DNA of 64,000 bases from Vitis vinifera (Eukaryota; Streptophyta; Magnoliopsida; Vitales; Vitaceae). The translations under genes and the position numbers were made by a program. Position 1 is the stretch's first letter. Every line of letters begins with the position of its first letter. Location: positions 26,265,001-26,329,000 of the forward strand of contig NC_081818.1 in the NCBI RefSeq assembly GCF_030704535.1, given 5' to 3'. Positions 1-12,300 of the stretch are shown piece by piece. The notes beneath the pieces are model-generated. The model saw only the letters and a list, made by a program, of their open reading frames with translations, searched no databases and had not been told where the DNA came from.

Positions 1-1078
1 AAGCCTAAGATTATCAAGCAAGCTTCCGACCTCTATCTCACTCTCCGTCTGCACAGTATCAATAAAACCTTAGTTTTAATGCAAGCACCATTACAGTTGC
101 ATCAGAGTCGATAAGAATTCAAAAGATGTATGACATCTCTTAAGAGATCCAGTAAATAAGTCACCCATTCCACCAAATTATATAACTTACCATTGTATTG
201 GCACCCTCATCCCAAACTAGACCATGTTGTGAAACACTTCTTAATTTCCCACCAGCTCTTTCTTCAGCTTCATATAATGTGATGTTCACGCCATGTAATT
301 TCAATTTGTATGCTGCAGCAAGCCCACTAGAAAACCATAACAAAACATCTCAGCCAGTTTTCAAACAACTTTCCATAATTTAGCTATCCTAAAAATGCTC
401 TAGTCACTGAGCAGAGGAATATAACACCTATGAATAGATAAAGAAATATACACAAAATGACTGTTATTCCAGAAAAAATGTGAACTATCTTATACAAGAA
501 AATCATATAATTTGGCATATTCACAACTTCTTTTCTTTTTTTCTTTTTGCTATTTGATGCTCTTTAAATTACCCATGAAATCATTCATTGGCTTAGATTT
601 CAATGGCCCATGACTGCGCCTGTACTCAAAACGAAAATGCTTTTTCACTCTTTCGTTCATGAAATTGACCCAACAAAGCCAGCCAAGACGGAAAAACAAT
701 TAAGCTATTATTACCGCACTTGCAACATCAATGAACACGGAAAGAGAAAAGAAGGAAAAAAAAAACCCATAACCTGAAGAACAATCCAACTTACCTAACA
801 CCAGCACCAACAACAGCCACTCTTTTACCAGAACCTGAAAACCCAATTACCAAAGCCATTAATTCACAGAAGCACACAGATTTTGAACAATTAAACCAAA
901 ATTAAAACCCACGAACTCAGCAACAAATCTTCAAAAAAAAAAAAAAAGAAAAAAAAAAAGAAAGAAAATTGAAAGTGAACATGAAATTTTCAGATAATTC
1001 TTGGGTTTTATTATTATTTTTTCTTTTTTGTAATTTCTTACCATTATAGTGTGACTGGGCATCTGATTTCTCAGCCAT
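1..1078 (-). CDS. PPO2: Protoporphyrinogen oxidase (PPO2 type), 5' part of gene
   Basis: Oxidises protoporphyrinogen IX to protoporphyrin IX, the last step shared by heme and chlorophyll synthesis. Four exons are visible on the minus strand: 1042-1078 (ATG at 1078), 795-834, 191-326 and 1-48, the last cut by the window edge. All junctions are GT-AG and the frame stays open for 87 codons. The joined N-terminus has a Rossmann dinucleotide-binding motif (GAGVSG near residue 23), then [14 protein letters not shown] and DEGANTM, the FAD-binding signature of plant protoporphyrinogen oxidases. No long transit peptide precedes the FAD motif, which suits the mitochondrial/PPO2 class rather than the long plastid PPO1. 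The gene symbol rests on recognising this N-terminus. The remaining exons lie left of the window. Confidence 0.85.
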
Positions 1079-1610
1079 TATAGATGCTGAATTACTTCGA
1101 AAGGGAAAACGTTGAACAATTTTTGAAGAATTTTTTCAGCTGATAACAGTGACAGAATTTGATTGTCTACTTCGGCAGCTGTCTTATGAAATCCGAGGGC
1201 GGGGAGGGGAATGACAATTCTGTAACACCGTTTCTGCGTCACGGTCCTTGATCTGGGCCGTTCGTAAACTGCGGTCCAGGATAGGGATGATGGTGGAAGG
1301 TGGACCCACTGTAAGGAATTACATTTGGGCCGGAGTAGGTTGTGCTGTGAGTAAACTGTAAACCCAATCTATAAAACCCTGTAATTCATCTTTTAGTCCC
1401 AACTCCGTCTGATGGTCGCTAAGCTGAATTTGGGCTGGTCCTCGAGACCAACTCAGCCCAAGAGAAGCCCCAGTGTTCACCATGTAATTAACACCAAGTG
1501 GGAAGTGGGAATATGAGTGCTGTAGGGGAACCCCTCCATGTGGCAGTCCATGTGGCACTCCCCTCAGTATTGTCTGGAAAATTACCACAGTATCCGGATC
1601 CTTCCATCCG
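1079..1610. other. Upstream region of PPO2, no gene seen
   Basis: 5' flank of the minus-strand PPO2 gene. The first about 150 bases probably hold its 5' UTR and core promoter. I see no convincing exon. The single 101-codon frame on the minus strand at 1319-1624 has no recognisable protein content. Confidence 0.4.
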
Positions 1611-1619
1611 GACCACTCA

Positions 1620-2205
1620 AGCACGCAACAGTTAGTATCAGACTCCCTAAGTGAGCAACGTCTTCCAGCCTGCCCTCAAGTCCCTACTGCTACGTGTAAT
1701 CATTTTCATCTGACATGAAGGTGGCTAATGGGACCTTCCCCAATTCTCACGTCCATGTTAATGGATTACCACACGCTGCCCCATACCTCCAGTAAGATGA
1801 AGTGACGGGCAACTTCATCATAACACAACTTATGACAGTACCTGCCAGCCACCCAAGACTGCAATGAATGCCCTGCCACCTACATGACAACCATCATTAT
1901 AGAGAAGGTCAAAGTGTCTACTCAGCATTATAGTATCTTTCACCTAAACACTATAAAAAACCCTCTTGAAGCATAACGCAGGTACGCGTGCTTAAATTGG
2001 AATACTCATTCTCTCCATAAATGTGTCTGACTTAAGCTTCGGAAGAGCATGCTCGAACTACCTGTCAGGACATCCTTTGTGCAGGGAAGAAGCTCACCTA
2101 GTTCCTCATTGCTAGGTAGAAGCTCTGAGAGGCACAACGCAAGGAGGATCTGACTCCAATTGACTTCACGTCAACAAGTACATGGATAGGTTTCCCATAT
2201 GTTGG
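1620..2205 (+). mobile_element. LTR-retrotransposon LTR-like block (probable solo or degraded LTR)
   Basis: A less AT-rich, promoter-like stretch. A TATA box (CTATAAAAAACCC, about 1951-1963) is followed about 70 bases later by TGTCTGACTTAAGCTTCGGA at 2025-2044. That layout and motif resemble the R/U5 part of plant Ty3/gypsy LTRs, which often carry CTGACTTAAGCATCGGAG. I see no gag/pol frame on either side, no second LTR and no clear primer-binding site, so a solo or decayed LTR is the simplest reading. The edges are estimates. Confidence 0.4.
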
Positions 2206-4690
2206 GACCCAATCATCTTTTTGTAACGTTTGTCATCCTAATCATGGTTGGTTAATCTTAAATAGTTCAATGGTTACCTCGTCAACATACGATCGTCAAG
2301 TTAGAGATTCATTAGTTGGACACAATTCTATGTTTTTAGGTAGCACATGAATCTATCTACCAAGACCACCATGAGTTGGTTCATGTTGCCTGAAATGTCA
2401 ATCAATAAATCATCGAGAATATCTTCTGAGGTAAATTGGCATCTACATGTTCTAATTGTTGACAACTATTAAGTCATCTCCACTTAGGCCGACAAAGCAA
2501 GAAAAATCGTTTTTGTTTTTTAGGTAACCCTTTTTAATGCTCAATCGGAGTGAAGATCCTAATCAAACTCTTACGTCCAACGATGTGGGTTCAAACACCT
2601 CTCATGGACTTTTACTAGGCCAAGGCTTCTATCAGACAAGAGTATTCAGGCCTCATTGCGTTCTATCTAACCACAATGTAGAGGCATAGGAGTGGGCCCT
2701 AGATCACGACCTCTTTTAGGTCTGGATCGCCTTGAAGGGCCAAGTCCTATTAAGTGCTATCCAAGCCTAAGGTCCTGTTTGGGACATGAAAATGAGAAAT
2801 TTGAAGGATAGAAATTACTCACATGATTCTAATTTTTGTGTTTGGATGCTTATGAGAATGTAAGGTTGGAATGATCATATATTTTTATTTTATTGTTTTG
2901 TAATAATGAAATAATGAAAATATGAATGGAAAAAAAAAATTGAAAATGATATCTTTACACAGTTTATAATATTTTTAGAGTTTTTTTTTGTTAAATAATA
3001 AAAATCCGTTTGGATGTGTGATTTAAAAATAAAATTGTTTTAAAAAATTTATACTACCGTATGATTACTGTTCTCTATAAATAATTTTTAAAAACAAAAT
3101 AAAATAAAGAATTGTTTTTCTGCTAAAGAAATAAATTATATGCCTTTATAAAATCTTAATTTTTATGTGTTTATAATATTTATAAATAAAAATATAATTT
3201 ACGATCTTATTGTGATATTGTTATTCATATTTTATTAAAAATATTCATTTTATAATTTAGACTTTAATTAAATTTAGGTTATATTATACAAATTGAATTT
3301 ACAATTTATTTTTTTATAAAATCGAAATAAATAAAAATAAAAATTTTAAAAACAATTTATCTAACAAAGTTTTTAGTTTTTAAATTTTTGAAAGTGTTTT
3401 CAAAAATAATTTACACTAGAAAATCAAAATACTTTTTACTAACTATTAATTCTTTTGAAATTGTTTTTAATTTCATTCTCATCACGAACGTGAGTTATCT
3501 AAACATGAAAATAGATGGCATTCTACAAATTGTTAGCTTAGCCGGCTTGGATTGCAACATGATCTATCCTCGGAGCCTAACCCTAAATCTTTTCATCCCT
3601 ACAAAACAAAAAGATGGAAACAAGAAAACAGTTAGGAGAAAAAGGACTGAAGAGGAGTTGCTTTCAAAAACAATGTATGCTTTAAGTTTCCTAGAATGAT
3701 TATTTATGATCAAAAGCCAATTCATTCCCACATACGATGAAACCCCACTTGAGTAATTCTTCAAACCCATGCCCAAACGCCACTTTTGCCCACACAAAGC
3801 CTTCCCCACAACGGCAATTCTCCTACTTACGATTTTCCTTCCTATGTTTTGGCCAATTTTGGGATTCCCCCTCTTCATAGCTTAAAAGTTGAGCCACCCA
3901 CTTAAAAGAAAGCATAAGATACTCTTTCACTCCTTGTGTCCATTTCCAATCTACTAAAATTATATTTGCTTGAGTTTGAGAACTTTCAAACCCAAGCAAC
4001 TCCATTGAATGGGGCGGTTAGTTGAAAACACAAATCTCTCTTTTTCTCTCTCCATAATGATTTCAACTTTATGATTAATTATAAGGGGCTAAACCGTTTG
4101 GACTAATCAATACCAAATCCTTTCTCTATAATCAAGCTAGCGCCCATGTAATTTGAATCTTGTGGTGAGAATCAAATAAAATATGGACTTTATTTTAGAC
4201 CACTGAGTTTGGGAATGATTTGAATTTTTTTTTGAGAGGGAAGAGGGTCTCCATTGTCCCAAGTGTGGAAGACAATAGGAATGAACTCCACCGGGGCTAT
4301 TTTGGGCCAGCCTTGTCGGGCCCAATTTGAGAAACCCAATCAAGATTTTCTGTTGAGGTGGGCTAGCAAAAAGTTACATTTGAATCTTTTGACCCAAAAA
4401 AGGAGAAAAAAAAAAACAATCATTCGAGTTATAAAATGATGAGTCTCAAAATTATTCAGTGGTACATCCTCATCATGGAAACGATCATACTGTTATTAAC
4501 CGTCCTCTTGGATTGTCATTTTGAGAATGATTAGTTTTTAACTTAAAGAGAAGTCAATCCAATCATAGTGTTCAAGTTGGTAATTAACTAAGAATGTTGT
4601 AGACACGATATAAATAAAAATTTAATAAAAAATAGAAGAAACAAAATAAAAGTGGGGGCAAAAATTAAGTTAAAACCTTAGGGAAAAAAA
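2206..4690. other. Repeat-rich intergenic DNA without a recognisable gene
   Basis: Mostly AT-rich sequence. At 2770 a GGTCCTGTTTGGG start, reminiscent of PIF/Harbinger-type MITE ends, leads into a long A/T-rich stretch (2870-3400), but I could not find its other end. The open frames here (3388-3699 plus; 3564-4005 and 4137-4343 minus) look like chance: no domain, and each overlaps others. Confidence 0.4.
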
Positions 4691-4696
4691 ACCTAA

Positions 4697-5041
4697 AGAT
4701 ATATTTGACAATTGTTTTCGGTTCTCAGACATGAAAAAGTAAGGAAATACATTTGACAATTAAAAATTATTTTTTGTTTTTTGTTTTTAGGAAGAGAAAA
4801 ATAGAGTATTTTTAAATAATATTTTTTAGTTTTTTTCACTTGGGGCTATGTTAAAAAATAATTATACAAGCATGTGGAATAATTAAAAATAAAATACAAA
4901 ATATAAATTTATTTTTAAAATATTAAAAACAAGTTAAAAACATTTCAAGTTTCAAATAGACTTTTATTTTACAAAATATTAAAAAACAATTCTCAAAAAT
5001 TGTTTTTCATAACTATTTTAAAAAATAGTTATCAAATATGA
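4697..5041. repeat. MITE-like repeat with short inverted ends
   Basis: AT-rich block starting ATATTTGACAATTG; the reverse complement of its right end reads ATATTTGATAACT, so the termini are imperfect inverted repeats. Internal phrases such as caattctcaaaaattgttttt recur, more decayed, at about 5240-5420, 6890-7125 and 50390-50740, which points to a dispersed non-autonomous family. No target duplication was resolved. Confidence 0.4.
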
Positions 5042-5239
5042 TGCAAAGTACTAAAGAGGTATTTATAGAATATTTTATCTTCATTATTGAAAGTATATGA
5101 AAAAAAATGCTAGACAAATTGGATGAAGTTATAAATAAGGAAATCAAGTGGAGCCACATATGGTTCAGGCCAAGCAAATGCCCCCAACCTAAACTTGGAA
5201 AAAAAAACCAAAAAGAAAAAAAAAAAAACCTCCGTTCAT

Positions 5240-5625
5240 AAAAATTTAAGGGTTTGTTTATTTGTTGTTTTTAAGAACCATTTTTTATTCTTGAAAACAA
5301 AAAACACTAAAAACATTTTTGGGGGAATGGGCGTGTTTTTGTTTTTTGTGTTTCCCATGTTCTCAAAAACTACTTTTTTTTAAACAATAAAATGATGTTT
5401 TTATTATTTTTTTACTATTCAAATAACATATTGTTCTTTGTGTTTTTTCTTATTTCTTTTTGTGTTTCTCTAGTTGCTTTTTATATTTCCACGAAAATGA
5501 ACTCCACCCAACCATCACACCCCTACCCTCAAACCTTTTATTCTTCTTTAAATTATTGAAATTAATATGTTTATATAGGATTACAAAGTCATCATTTATT
5601 TAAGAAAATTATAGCTGGTGTAAAT
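5240..5625. repeat. Fragment of the same AT-rich dispersed repeat and unassigned flank
   Basis: Contains gttttcaagaaccattttttattcttg-like wording shared in outline with the block at 4697-5041. Short frames here are low-complexity (poly-Lys, poly-Phe) and not coding. Confidence 0.3.
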
Positions 5626-5815
5626 AGGATTGGCAACGGGACGGGTTTGGGCAGGGCAACCCTTACCCCATTCCCGTCCCAATTACATAAATCTATTTCC
5701 CATCCCCGTCCCATACCCAGGGCGGGGCAGGTTAATGTCTCCCATTCCCATTTATAGAAAAGTTGATAATCTCATCCCCGTACCAAATGTGTTTTCGAGG
5801 CGGGGCGAGGTCAAG
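5626..5815. repeat. GGGT/CCCC-rich repeat, left flank of the UNC93 fragment
   Basis: Imperfect iterations of acgggtttgggcaggg and cccatccccgtccc, a common plant repetitive signature. A related ACCCG-rich block lies at about 6640-6785 on the other side of the UNC93-like fragment, roughly inverted (reverse complement reads ...cacgggttaattgggtcacc...). The two blocks may be the ends of one element that contains the gene fragment. Confidence 0.4.
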
Positions 5816-6560
5816 TGCTAGCCCATGCCGCTGGGACCATCAGCAACATCTTTCAATTCCAGAACAGCTTCAGAACCTTGACGGCCTCCGTCGACACATC
5901 GGAGTACTTGATGTTGGTACAATGGCTGCCGTCGTCCCAAACCATGCGGCTCGGGTGCAGGATCACTAGCGTGAGAACGGTGCCGACGGACATGAAGCAC
6001 ATGAACCCAATGTAAGTACCGTCGTTCACGGACGCAGCCTCGCTCCGGTTGTAGTTCAGAATGAAGGGAATGAGCCTGCCAATGATGCCCCCCATATTGA
6101 AGATGCTCCATAATAGCGATATGTATGAACCCTTCCTCCCCAACGGGGGGTACGACGTCATGATAACTCCCTGCCCCGCCTAGAGCAGTCCTACTCTAAT
6201 TCCGAGGATGGCACCGACGACAATGGCGAAGCCTTAGTGTTGGTAGTGGTTGTAGTAAAGGAAAGAGTCGGCGTAGAGGACGTAGGTTAAACAATCGGCG
6301 AAGAGGGTGAAGTGGGGGCCAAGGATGTTGTAGATGCCACCACCCAAGACGTCGAAGATGGAGAAGGTGTTGTAGAGGGCGGTGTTGGTGTTATTGGTGG
6401 AGGTGGCGTCCACCAACCCACCTCCCCCCATCTCGGAGAGGGCATTGAACATGCTTGGACAACACAAGCATACCAAGCCAATGAAACAGGCCTAAACCAG
6501 TGGGGAATTGTATTTGAAAATGGATTTGTTGGGTAACCCCACCATTGACTCTCATATTCC
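5816..6560 (-). pseudogene. UNC93-like transporter, truncated pseudogene
   Basis: One continuous minus-strand frame matches the UNC93-like branch of the major facilitator superfamily (multi-pass membrane proteins, unproven ion/solute role in plants). Recognisable phrases in order: KYNSPLV, GLVCLCCPSMFNALS, GGGIYNILGPHFTLFA, SFLYYNHYQH, VIMTSYPPLGRKGSYISL, GTYIGFMCFMSVGT, KYSDVSTEAVKVLKLFWN. Four in-frame stops interrupt it at 6492-6494, 6234-6236, 6180-6182 and 5853-5855, where the family normally has Gln, Gln, Trp and Trp. No introns are apparent and both ends are cut, with only the N-terminal half present. The surrounding GC-rich repeats suggest a fragment captured by a transposable element or an old retrocopy. 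It cannot make a functional transporter. Confidence 0.85.
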
Positions 6561-6639
6561 CCAAACCCCATTTCTCTTCTTACCCACTAGATTATATCAG
6601 AATCAAATTCAAACCTAGAGTCTCTATGTATGTTGGTAA

Positions 6640-6785
6640 TTATAATTTCGGGGTGGATAACTACAAACCCACACCTACTTCGAACCCGATTCGGGTTTCA
6701 CAAAATTTTTTCATACCCGATTAATTTATCTCATACTCGTCTCAATAGGGGCAGGTGACCCAATTAACCCGTGAAATTGTCATTC
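6640..6785. repeat. ACCCG-rich repeat, right flank of the UNC93 fragment
   Basis: Holds aacccgattcgggttt and ggcaggtgacccaattaacccg. It is similar in composition, and partly in inverted order, to 5626-5815. See the note there on a possible single composite element. Confidence 0.35.
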
Positions 6786-9132
6786 ATAAGTGTAAAAATT
6801 TTAAAAGAGAATAATTTTTAAAATTTAAATGAATATGAATATAAAAATTATTTATATATTTATAATATCAAGTTAATCGAAGAAAATACTTTATTAATAA
6901 AAAAAAAACTTTCAAACACGTTTTTTTGTTTTATTTGTTCTAAAAAACTTTTTTGTTAACTTAACAAAACATGTTTTTTTTTTTTAGAACAAAAACTATT
7001 TTTCAAAATTTTGTTTCCAAATACATTTTTTTTTCCTGAAAACACAAAAACTCATTCTTAAAAATTATTCTAAAAAATTGTTTTCCATAATGGTTTTTAA
7101 AAAATAACAATAAAATAAGCCCTAAACCTTTTGATCAAAATACAAGGAATGAAATTATATATTAGTGAGATCATAGTACAAATAAATGATATCAAGACAA
7201 TGAGTTTAGAACATAAATATATGTCACCAACCCATCATTTTGTTTATATATATAGCTAGCTCATGGATGGTGTGGAGAAACCTAAAAATTAACATAGGAA
7301 GACAAAGAGAGACTTGGATTATGAAATTTGAAGAGGCAAGGACCCACGTGCGGCTCCTACCAAAATTGAAGACTTTTACAGGCTTTTTTCAACTCACATG
7401 AATTCCACGAGGGTAGTCAATGGTGTTGTCTCCAGACTCTCCACTTTCAATGGACCACATATGGCACGCCTTGTTACCAATAGACCTATACCATATAATT
7501 AGACATTCGAATAAACCAATCGAGGCCATGGTCCTATTCCTAGACCCCCCATTTAAGACCTTCACATGAATGGTGAACTCACCCTCATGTTCTCTTCAAT
7601 GAGCATTCAACATGAGCGTAAACCACAAGGGAAGGTACAGTAGTACCCTTCACTCACTTTGTAGGCCCATCTAATTGCATGCCACCCATGGGGGGTGCAA
7701 GCGCAACCCCATCTTCCCTTACATGCTACATTTTCCTCAGATTGGTAACTCGATTTGAATTTTAAATTTTATGGGAGGAAAATAAATTTATATGAATTTT
7801 ATTTATAAAATATTGGAGAAATTTGTTTGGAGGGTATGAGTAAACATCCTGTACAATTTTTCTAGAAAACTTTGCAAAAACTCCACACGACATTACAACT
7901 AATCTTTTGGCATGTCTACAATCTTGGATATTGGCCACAACTAACTTTTGCATGGGGCTTGAATTTTTTTTAGTATGGGAAAATAACACACCATCCTCCC
8001 ATGAAGCAGTTTCTTAGGGCATGTGATGGTCAATGGTGGAGGAGCTAACAGATGGTCGTGTAGAAGCAAAGCCTGCCAGCACGCTACCTGACCAGACCAG
8101 ACCAGACCAGACCAGACCTGACCATTGGCTACACTCACCGAGGGGCTTTGCGATTTGCATCTTCCTTTACTGTTTCCTCTGCTTCTCGTTTCTCAATCTC
8201 AAGGATTTCGTCGTGGGAGTTGGAACCATCTCTGTGTCTTTAAACCAAACGCCAACTTAATTAACTGCACTCCACGGTCCACCCTCCCAAGGAGATTTTC
8301 TCCGTCCTTTGATGGTGACGTGGAGGCTCCTGATCAGAGTTAACCCATTGGGGCCCCCGGCTGTCAGATTATCCCCTCTCCTCGGTCTCCTGAACTTTTT
8401 AAGGAGGGGTTATTAATTATTAATTAATTAGACCGATAGCCCTGTTGCCACCTGGCCTCAGTTCCCATGGTCCATGGATCGTACGGCCCATTGTCCGACC
8501 ACTGGGTCATCGAGCGGGCGGTGCCGGCTGAGCTCTCATTTCTTCTAATGCCATGGAAAAGCTTAAGCTTAGATCTTATAAAATTGATGGAGTGGTGAGG
8601 AAGATGAGTAATGGCGGTCAAAAGGACTGATACCAAGGATCAGGACAGTCTTCAGTAGAATCGGATGCTTCTCAAGTACTGTATTGACTATGGACTCCCC
8701 TTTCTCTTTTGCAGTTTATGGAGCAAAAATAAAGCAGAAACAAAGCATCAACTGCCACAAATTTATGGGCTTCTGGGGCAGGTAGAGGATCAGCGACTAT
8801 GAACTTGGCATTATTAAATGATATTAAATTTTTAAATATTAAATATTAAATTTTAAGTTAATAATTTAAATATTAAAATTTTCACAAATATTAAAAAAAA
8901 AATCATCCTCGGTTGACCACTAAACAGTAGTGGGGCATGGACGGTCAAGATTTGGAAACGAAGCCGACCATCCACCAGTCCAAAGCCGAGCCGATATGGC
9001 CGTTTATCCACTCACCAAATAAAGGGGCCCATTGGCTTACCACTTCTATAATAAGATAAAAAGAAATAATAGGAAAAAATATTAACCGCACCATAGTTAA
9101 AATATCAATTAACCGCGGTTAAAAGTTAAACC
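6786..9132. other. Intergenic DNA upstream of the ankyrin gene
   Basis: 6890-7125 is another decayed copy of the AT-rich dispersed repeat seen at 4697. I see no gene in the rest. Short frames at 7762-8343 and 8424-8636 overlap on opposite strands and carry no known domain. From about 8900 rightward the sequence is likely promoter and 5' leader of the ankyrin gene. Confidence 0.4.
8090..8118. repeat. (ACCAG)n pentanucleotide microsatellite
   Basis: About five perfect tandem copies of ACCAG, flanked by CTGACC variants. A simple-sequence repeat and a plausible polymorphic marker. Confidence 0.9.
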
Positions 9133-9336
9133 ATGTCAATAAATGCTCTCCACTCTTCCCTCTCTTTGTCCCTGGCGCTCACTTCTTTCAAGTTTTCTAT
9201 TCTCGAGTCCCGAGATTGTAGAGAGAGAAAGAAACAGGCCTGGAGAGGGAGCTCATGCGACCTCTCACACCCGAGCTTTGCACCTCGCTCTGATACTACC
9301 GAAGCTTGGCCTCCATTCCACACTCTTCGCCGGAAA

Positions 9337-12300
9337 ATGACGGTCTTCGGTCACTCCGGCGGTGGATTTCTGACCGGAAAACAGGTGTTTCCGGTGGACT
9401 GCGAAGCGGAGGTCTCGCAGCGGCTTCTGGAAGCCTCGCACTCTGGCGATCTAAAATCGGCATTGGAATGCATCGCCGATCCGTTCGTGGACGTCAACTT
9501 CGTCGGTGTTGTGTGCTTGAAGGCTAAAAGGACAGAAGTGTTGTTGCGCGATGAATCGGCTGGTGAAGTTCGGGTGGAGTACGAGGAGTTCAAAACCGAA
9601 GTCACCGCATTGTTCCTCGCTGTTCATACCGGAAATGTGGCTCTCGTGAGGAAACTGCTGGTAACGTGATTGATCTTTCGTTTCATTTTGGTCTTCATTT
9701 TATCATTGTTGTTGAAGTCGTGATTGAAGTTTTTTCCCTTTGACCTCCATATGGTCGGTGAGAAAACGAAGGAAAAAAATGGTCTGGAGTCTTAAATATA
9801 GAAGATGCAAGTTTGAAGTTTGCCGAATGGGAGTCTAGGCTCTGTTGAGTGCATTTTTCAGTTTTTCTGTGTCCTAAACCGTGACGATTTTACTATTCAA
9901 TCTGATTTAGCGTTGGCTATGCTCTGCCTTTTTTATACGTTTGCTCAGCAACCAAGTAGAGTTGAATCGTTGAGCGCGTGATGCAAGAAACTAAAAGCGT
10001 TTCAATTGTTTTTTTCTAGTTTCTTTTTGCGATCTAGTGAGATTTGAACTTGGCGGCGTTCTTTTTTGTTCCCTTCTCTGGCTTGGCTCTTAGGATTCTT
10101 CTCTGTTGAACCCGTGTTCTATAGGCCCATTTTTTCCTTCGCTTGTACGCTTGGAGACGTTAGAGAAAGGAAAGAAATTAAAACGATAATGCTAGATTTT
10201 TTTGGACGTTAAAACCAAATACAGTAGCAGATCAGAATTTCCATCCTACCCCCTTTTTTTTTTTTCATTTCATTTCCTCAGTTTTCTCGTGAATTAAACA
10301 AAGTTTCTTTTCTTTTACATACTTCTTAAACTCTATATACAAATATGCAATTAATCAATTTAGTGGTTTTGCCTTTTGAATTGCATAAAATTTGGTTTTT
10401 TAAGCAATCTAAACATTTGATGCTTTTCTGCTTAATTAGTGTGATTTGCTTAAATCAGAATGTTTTGGAACCAATTATATTTTAATAAACTGTAGATAGC
10501 AGTTTTTGCTTTTGCTTTAGAACTATTTGGCACTTTTCCAAAAGCTAAGATTTCAAGTTCCCCGAGTATTTTATTCTGAATTAAAGTTCTTCATCCCTTT
10601 TGTTTTCTTAAACTTTGTAGTTCGATTGTCTTTATTGCTTTGGCGTTGTATGATTTCATGTATAAATCCTTAAAGCTTTGGCCATTAAAATGGAATTGAT
10701 ATTTATTTATTTATTTTTCATCTCTAAAAGATAGATTTGAAAGTGAGTCGTGATCTTCAGAATAGATTCTGCTCGTATTGGTAGAAAACCTGCATTGATT
10801 TTGGGTGTATTTTTTATTTGACTCTGATTCAGTTTTAATAATATTGAGTGCCCATTGTATGGTTTCAGCATTGAGGAATCACAATCATGAAACCATTTGT
10901 CACGTAGAGTAGATGAAATAAGGTTTTTCTTAAAGATCCCCACTTGGATTCTTATGGTTCCATCATTAAGCACTTTTTTTTTTCTTCATGGTATAGATTA
11001 CAAGGAATTCCCAAATCTTTCAGCTTTGAGAAGAGTTCTTGCTTTTTATTTTTGCATGAGAATGCCCTTGCCTCCATGGGTTTTGTTAATTGACCTACAG
11101 TGAGAACATACTTGCCCTTCTGGTTTTGTTACTGGAGAAACCCTTTCAAGGAACTTTGAATGATCACTCAAAATTCTTATGCATGCTAATTATCCACTTA
11201 AATGTGAGGATCATTCATGAAGAAGACATTCATAGGTTGTTCCATGTTAGAATCTTTTTATTAAAATATATCTTAAGATTGTTGTGCAATGCATCCTGCA
11301 CCGCTGAGTTTGGCTGTATTCTGGCACATCATGTGTTGTTCCTTTTACATAATTGATTTTTTTTTTTAAGTTATTAATGAAATGCATGATTTGAGATACT
11401 GAGTGCATATACAACAGTTACATTTCGTCCTTTCCCACAGTTTGCTTATCCATATTTACAGTTAATAGTCAAATCAAGTTGTAATTCTAATATCTGTGCC
11501 AGAAAATTGTAATAATGTGAAATTACTTTATCAAAGTAGATTGGCATAATGTATATTGATTGATCTTGTTGGGCATTGGTGATGGAAGAACTATTCATTT
11601 ATTTTTATTTTCTGCCTTGTGGAACCAAAATTTGATAGTTTATAATGAAAGAAAATGTATCTATAAGATAAGATTGTTTTTTTCAATAATTATATTTGGG
11701 TTGGCAAAGCCCATTTTGTGTTGTCTCTCATCATTGACCCTGAGGCTGAAGGAGTACAAAACAGTACATGGACATGATGCATCCCCCTTTCACTTATTAA
11801 TGACCTACCATGGACTGCTTGATGAAAATTCCATGCCCCATTGTCTGTCACATCATTTTTGTTCCCTTTTTTGTCTTTGTGTGGCCATGACCTTCTGTAC
11901 TCTGACAAAGAATTCAAGATACTCTCTATGGTTCTAACTTTTATGTCTTCTTTCTAACATCAATTAAGATTTTAGCAAGAAAGAACAAGACAAAAAGAAC
12001 AAAAAAAAAAAAGAAGGGAAAAAGGAAAAAAAAAAGAAAAAAAAAAGTTAAGGACAGAACAAGCTAAAGAGTATTGTGACATCTGGTTGAGTCTTTTCAC
12101 CGTATAATTGCAATTTACTTAGGGTTGGCATTTTGTAAATGACAGAGCATTGGAGCTGATGTGAACCAGAAACTCTTCAGGGGCTTCGCGACAACAGCAG
12201 CAGTAAGGGAGGGCCACCTTGAGATTTTGGAAATCTTGCTTAAAGCTGGGGCATCTCAGCCAGCTTGTGAGGAGGCTCTGTTGGAGGCAAGCTGTCATGG

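Noticed and set aside
3388-4439. Several 60-104 codon frames on both strands
   Set aside because: AT-rich, mutually overlapping, no domain, no splice-linked continuation.
5630-6015. Plus-strand frames over the UNC93 fragment
   Set aside because: They are antisense shadows of the minus-strand pseudogene and of the GC-rich repeat.
9133-9336. 68-residue N-terminal extension of the ankyrin protein from the upstream in-frame ATG
   Set aside because: Low-complexity leader-like composition; the recognisable protein starts at MTVFGHSGGG (9337).
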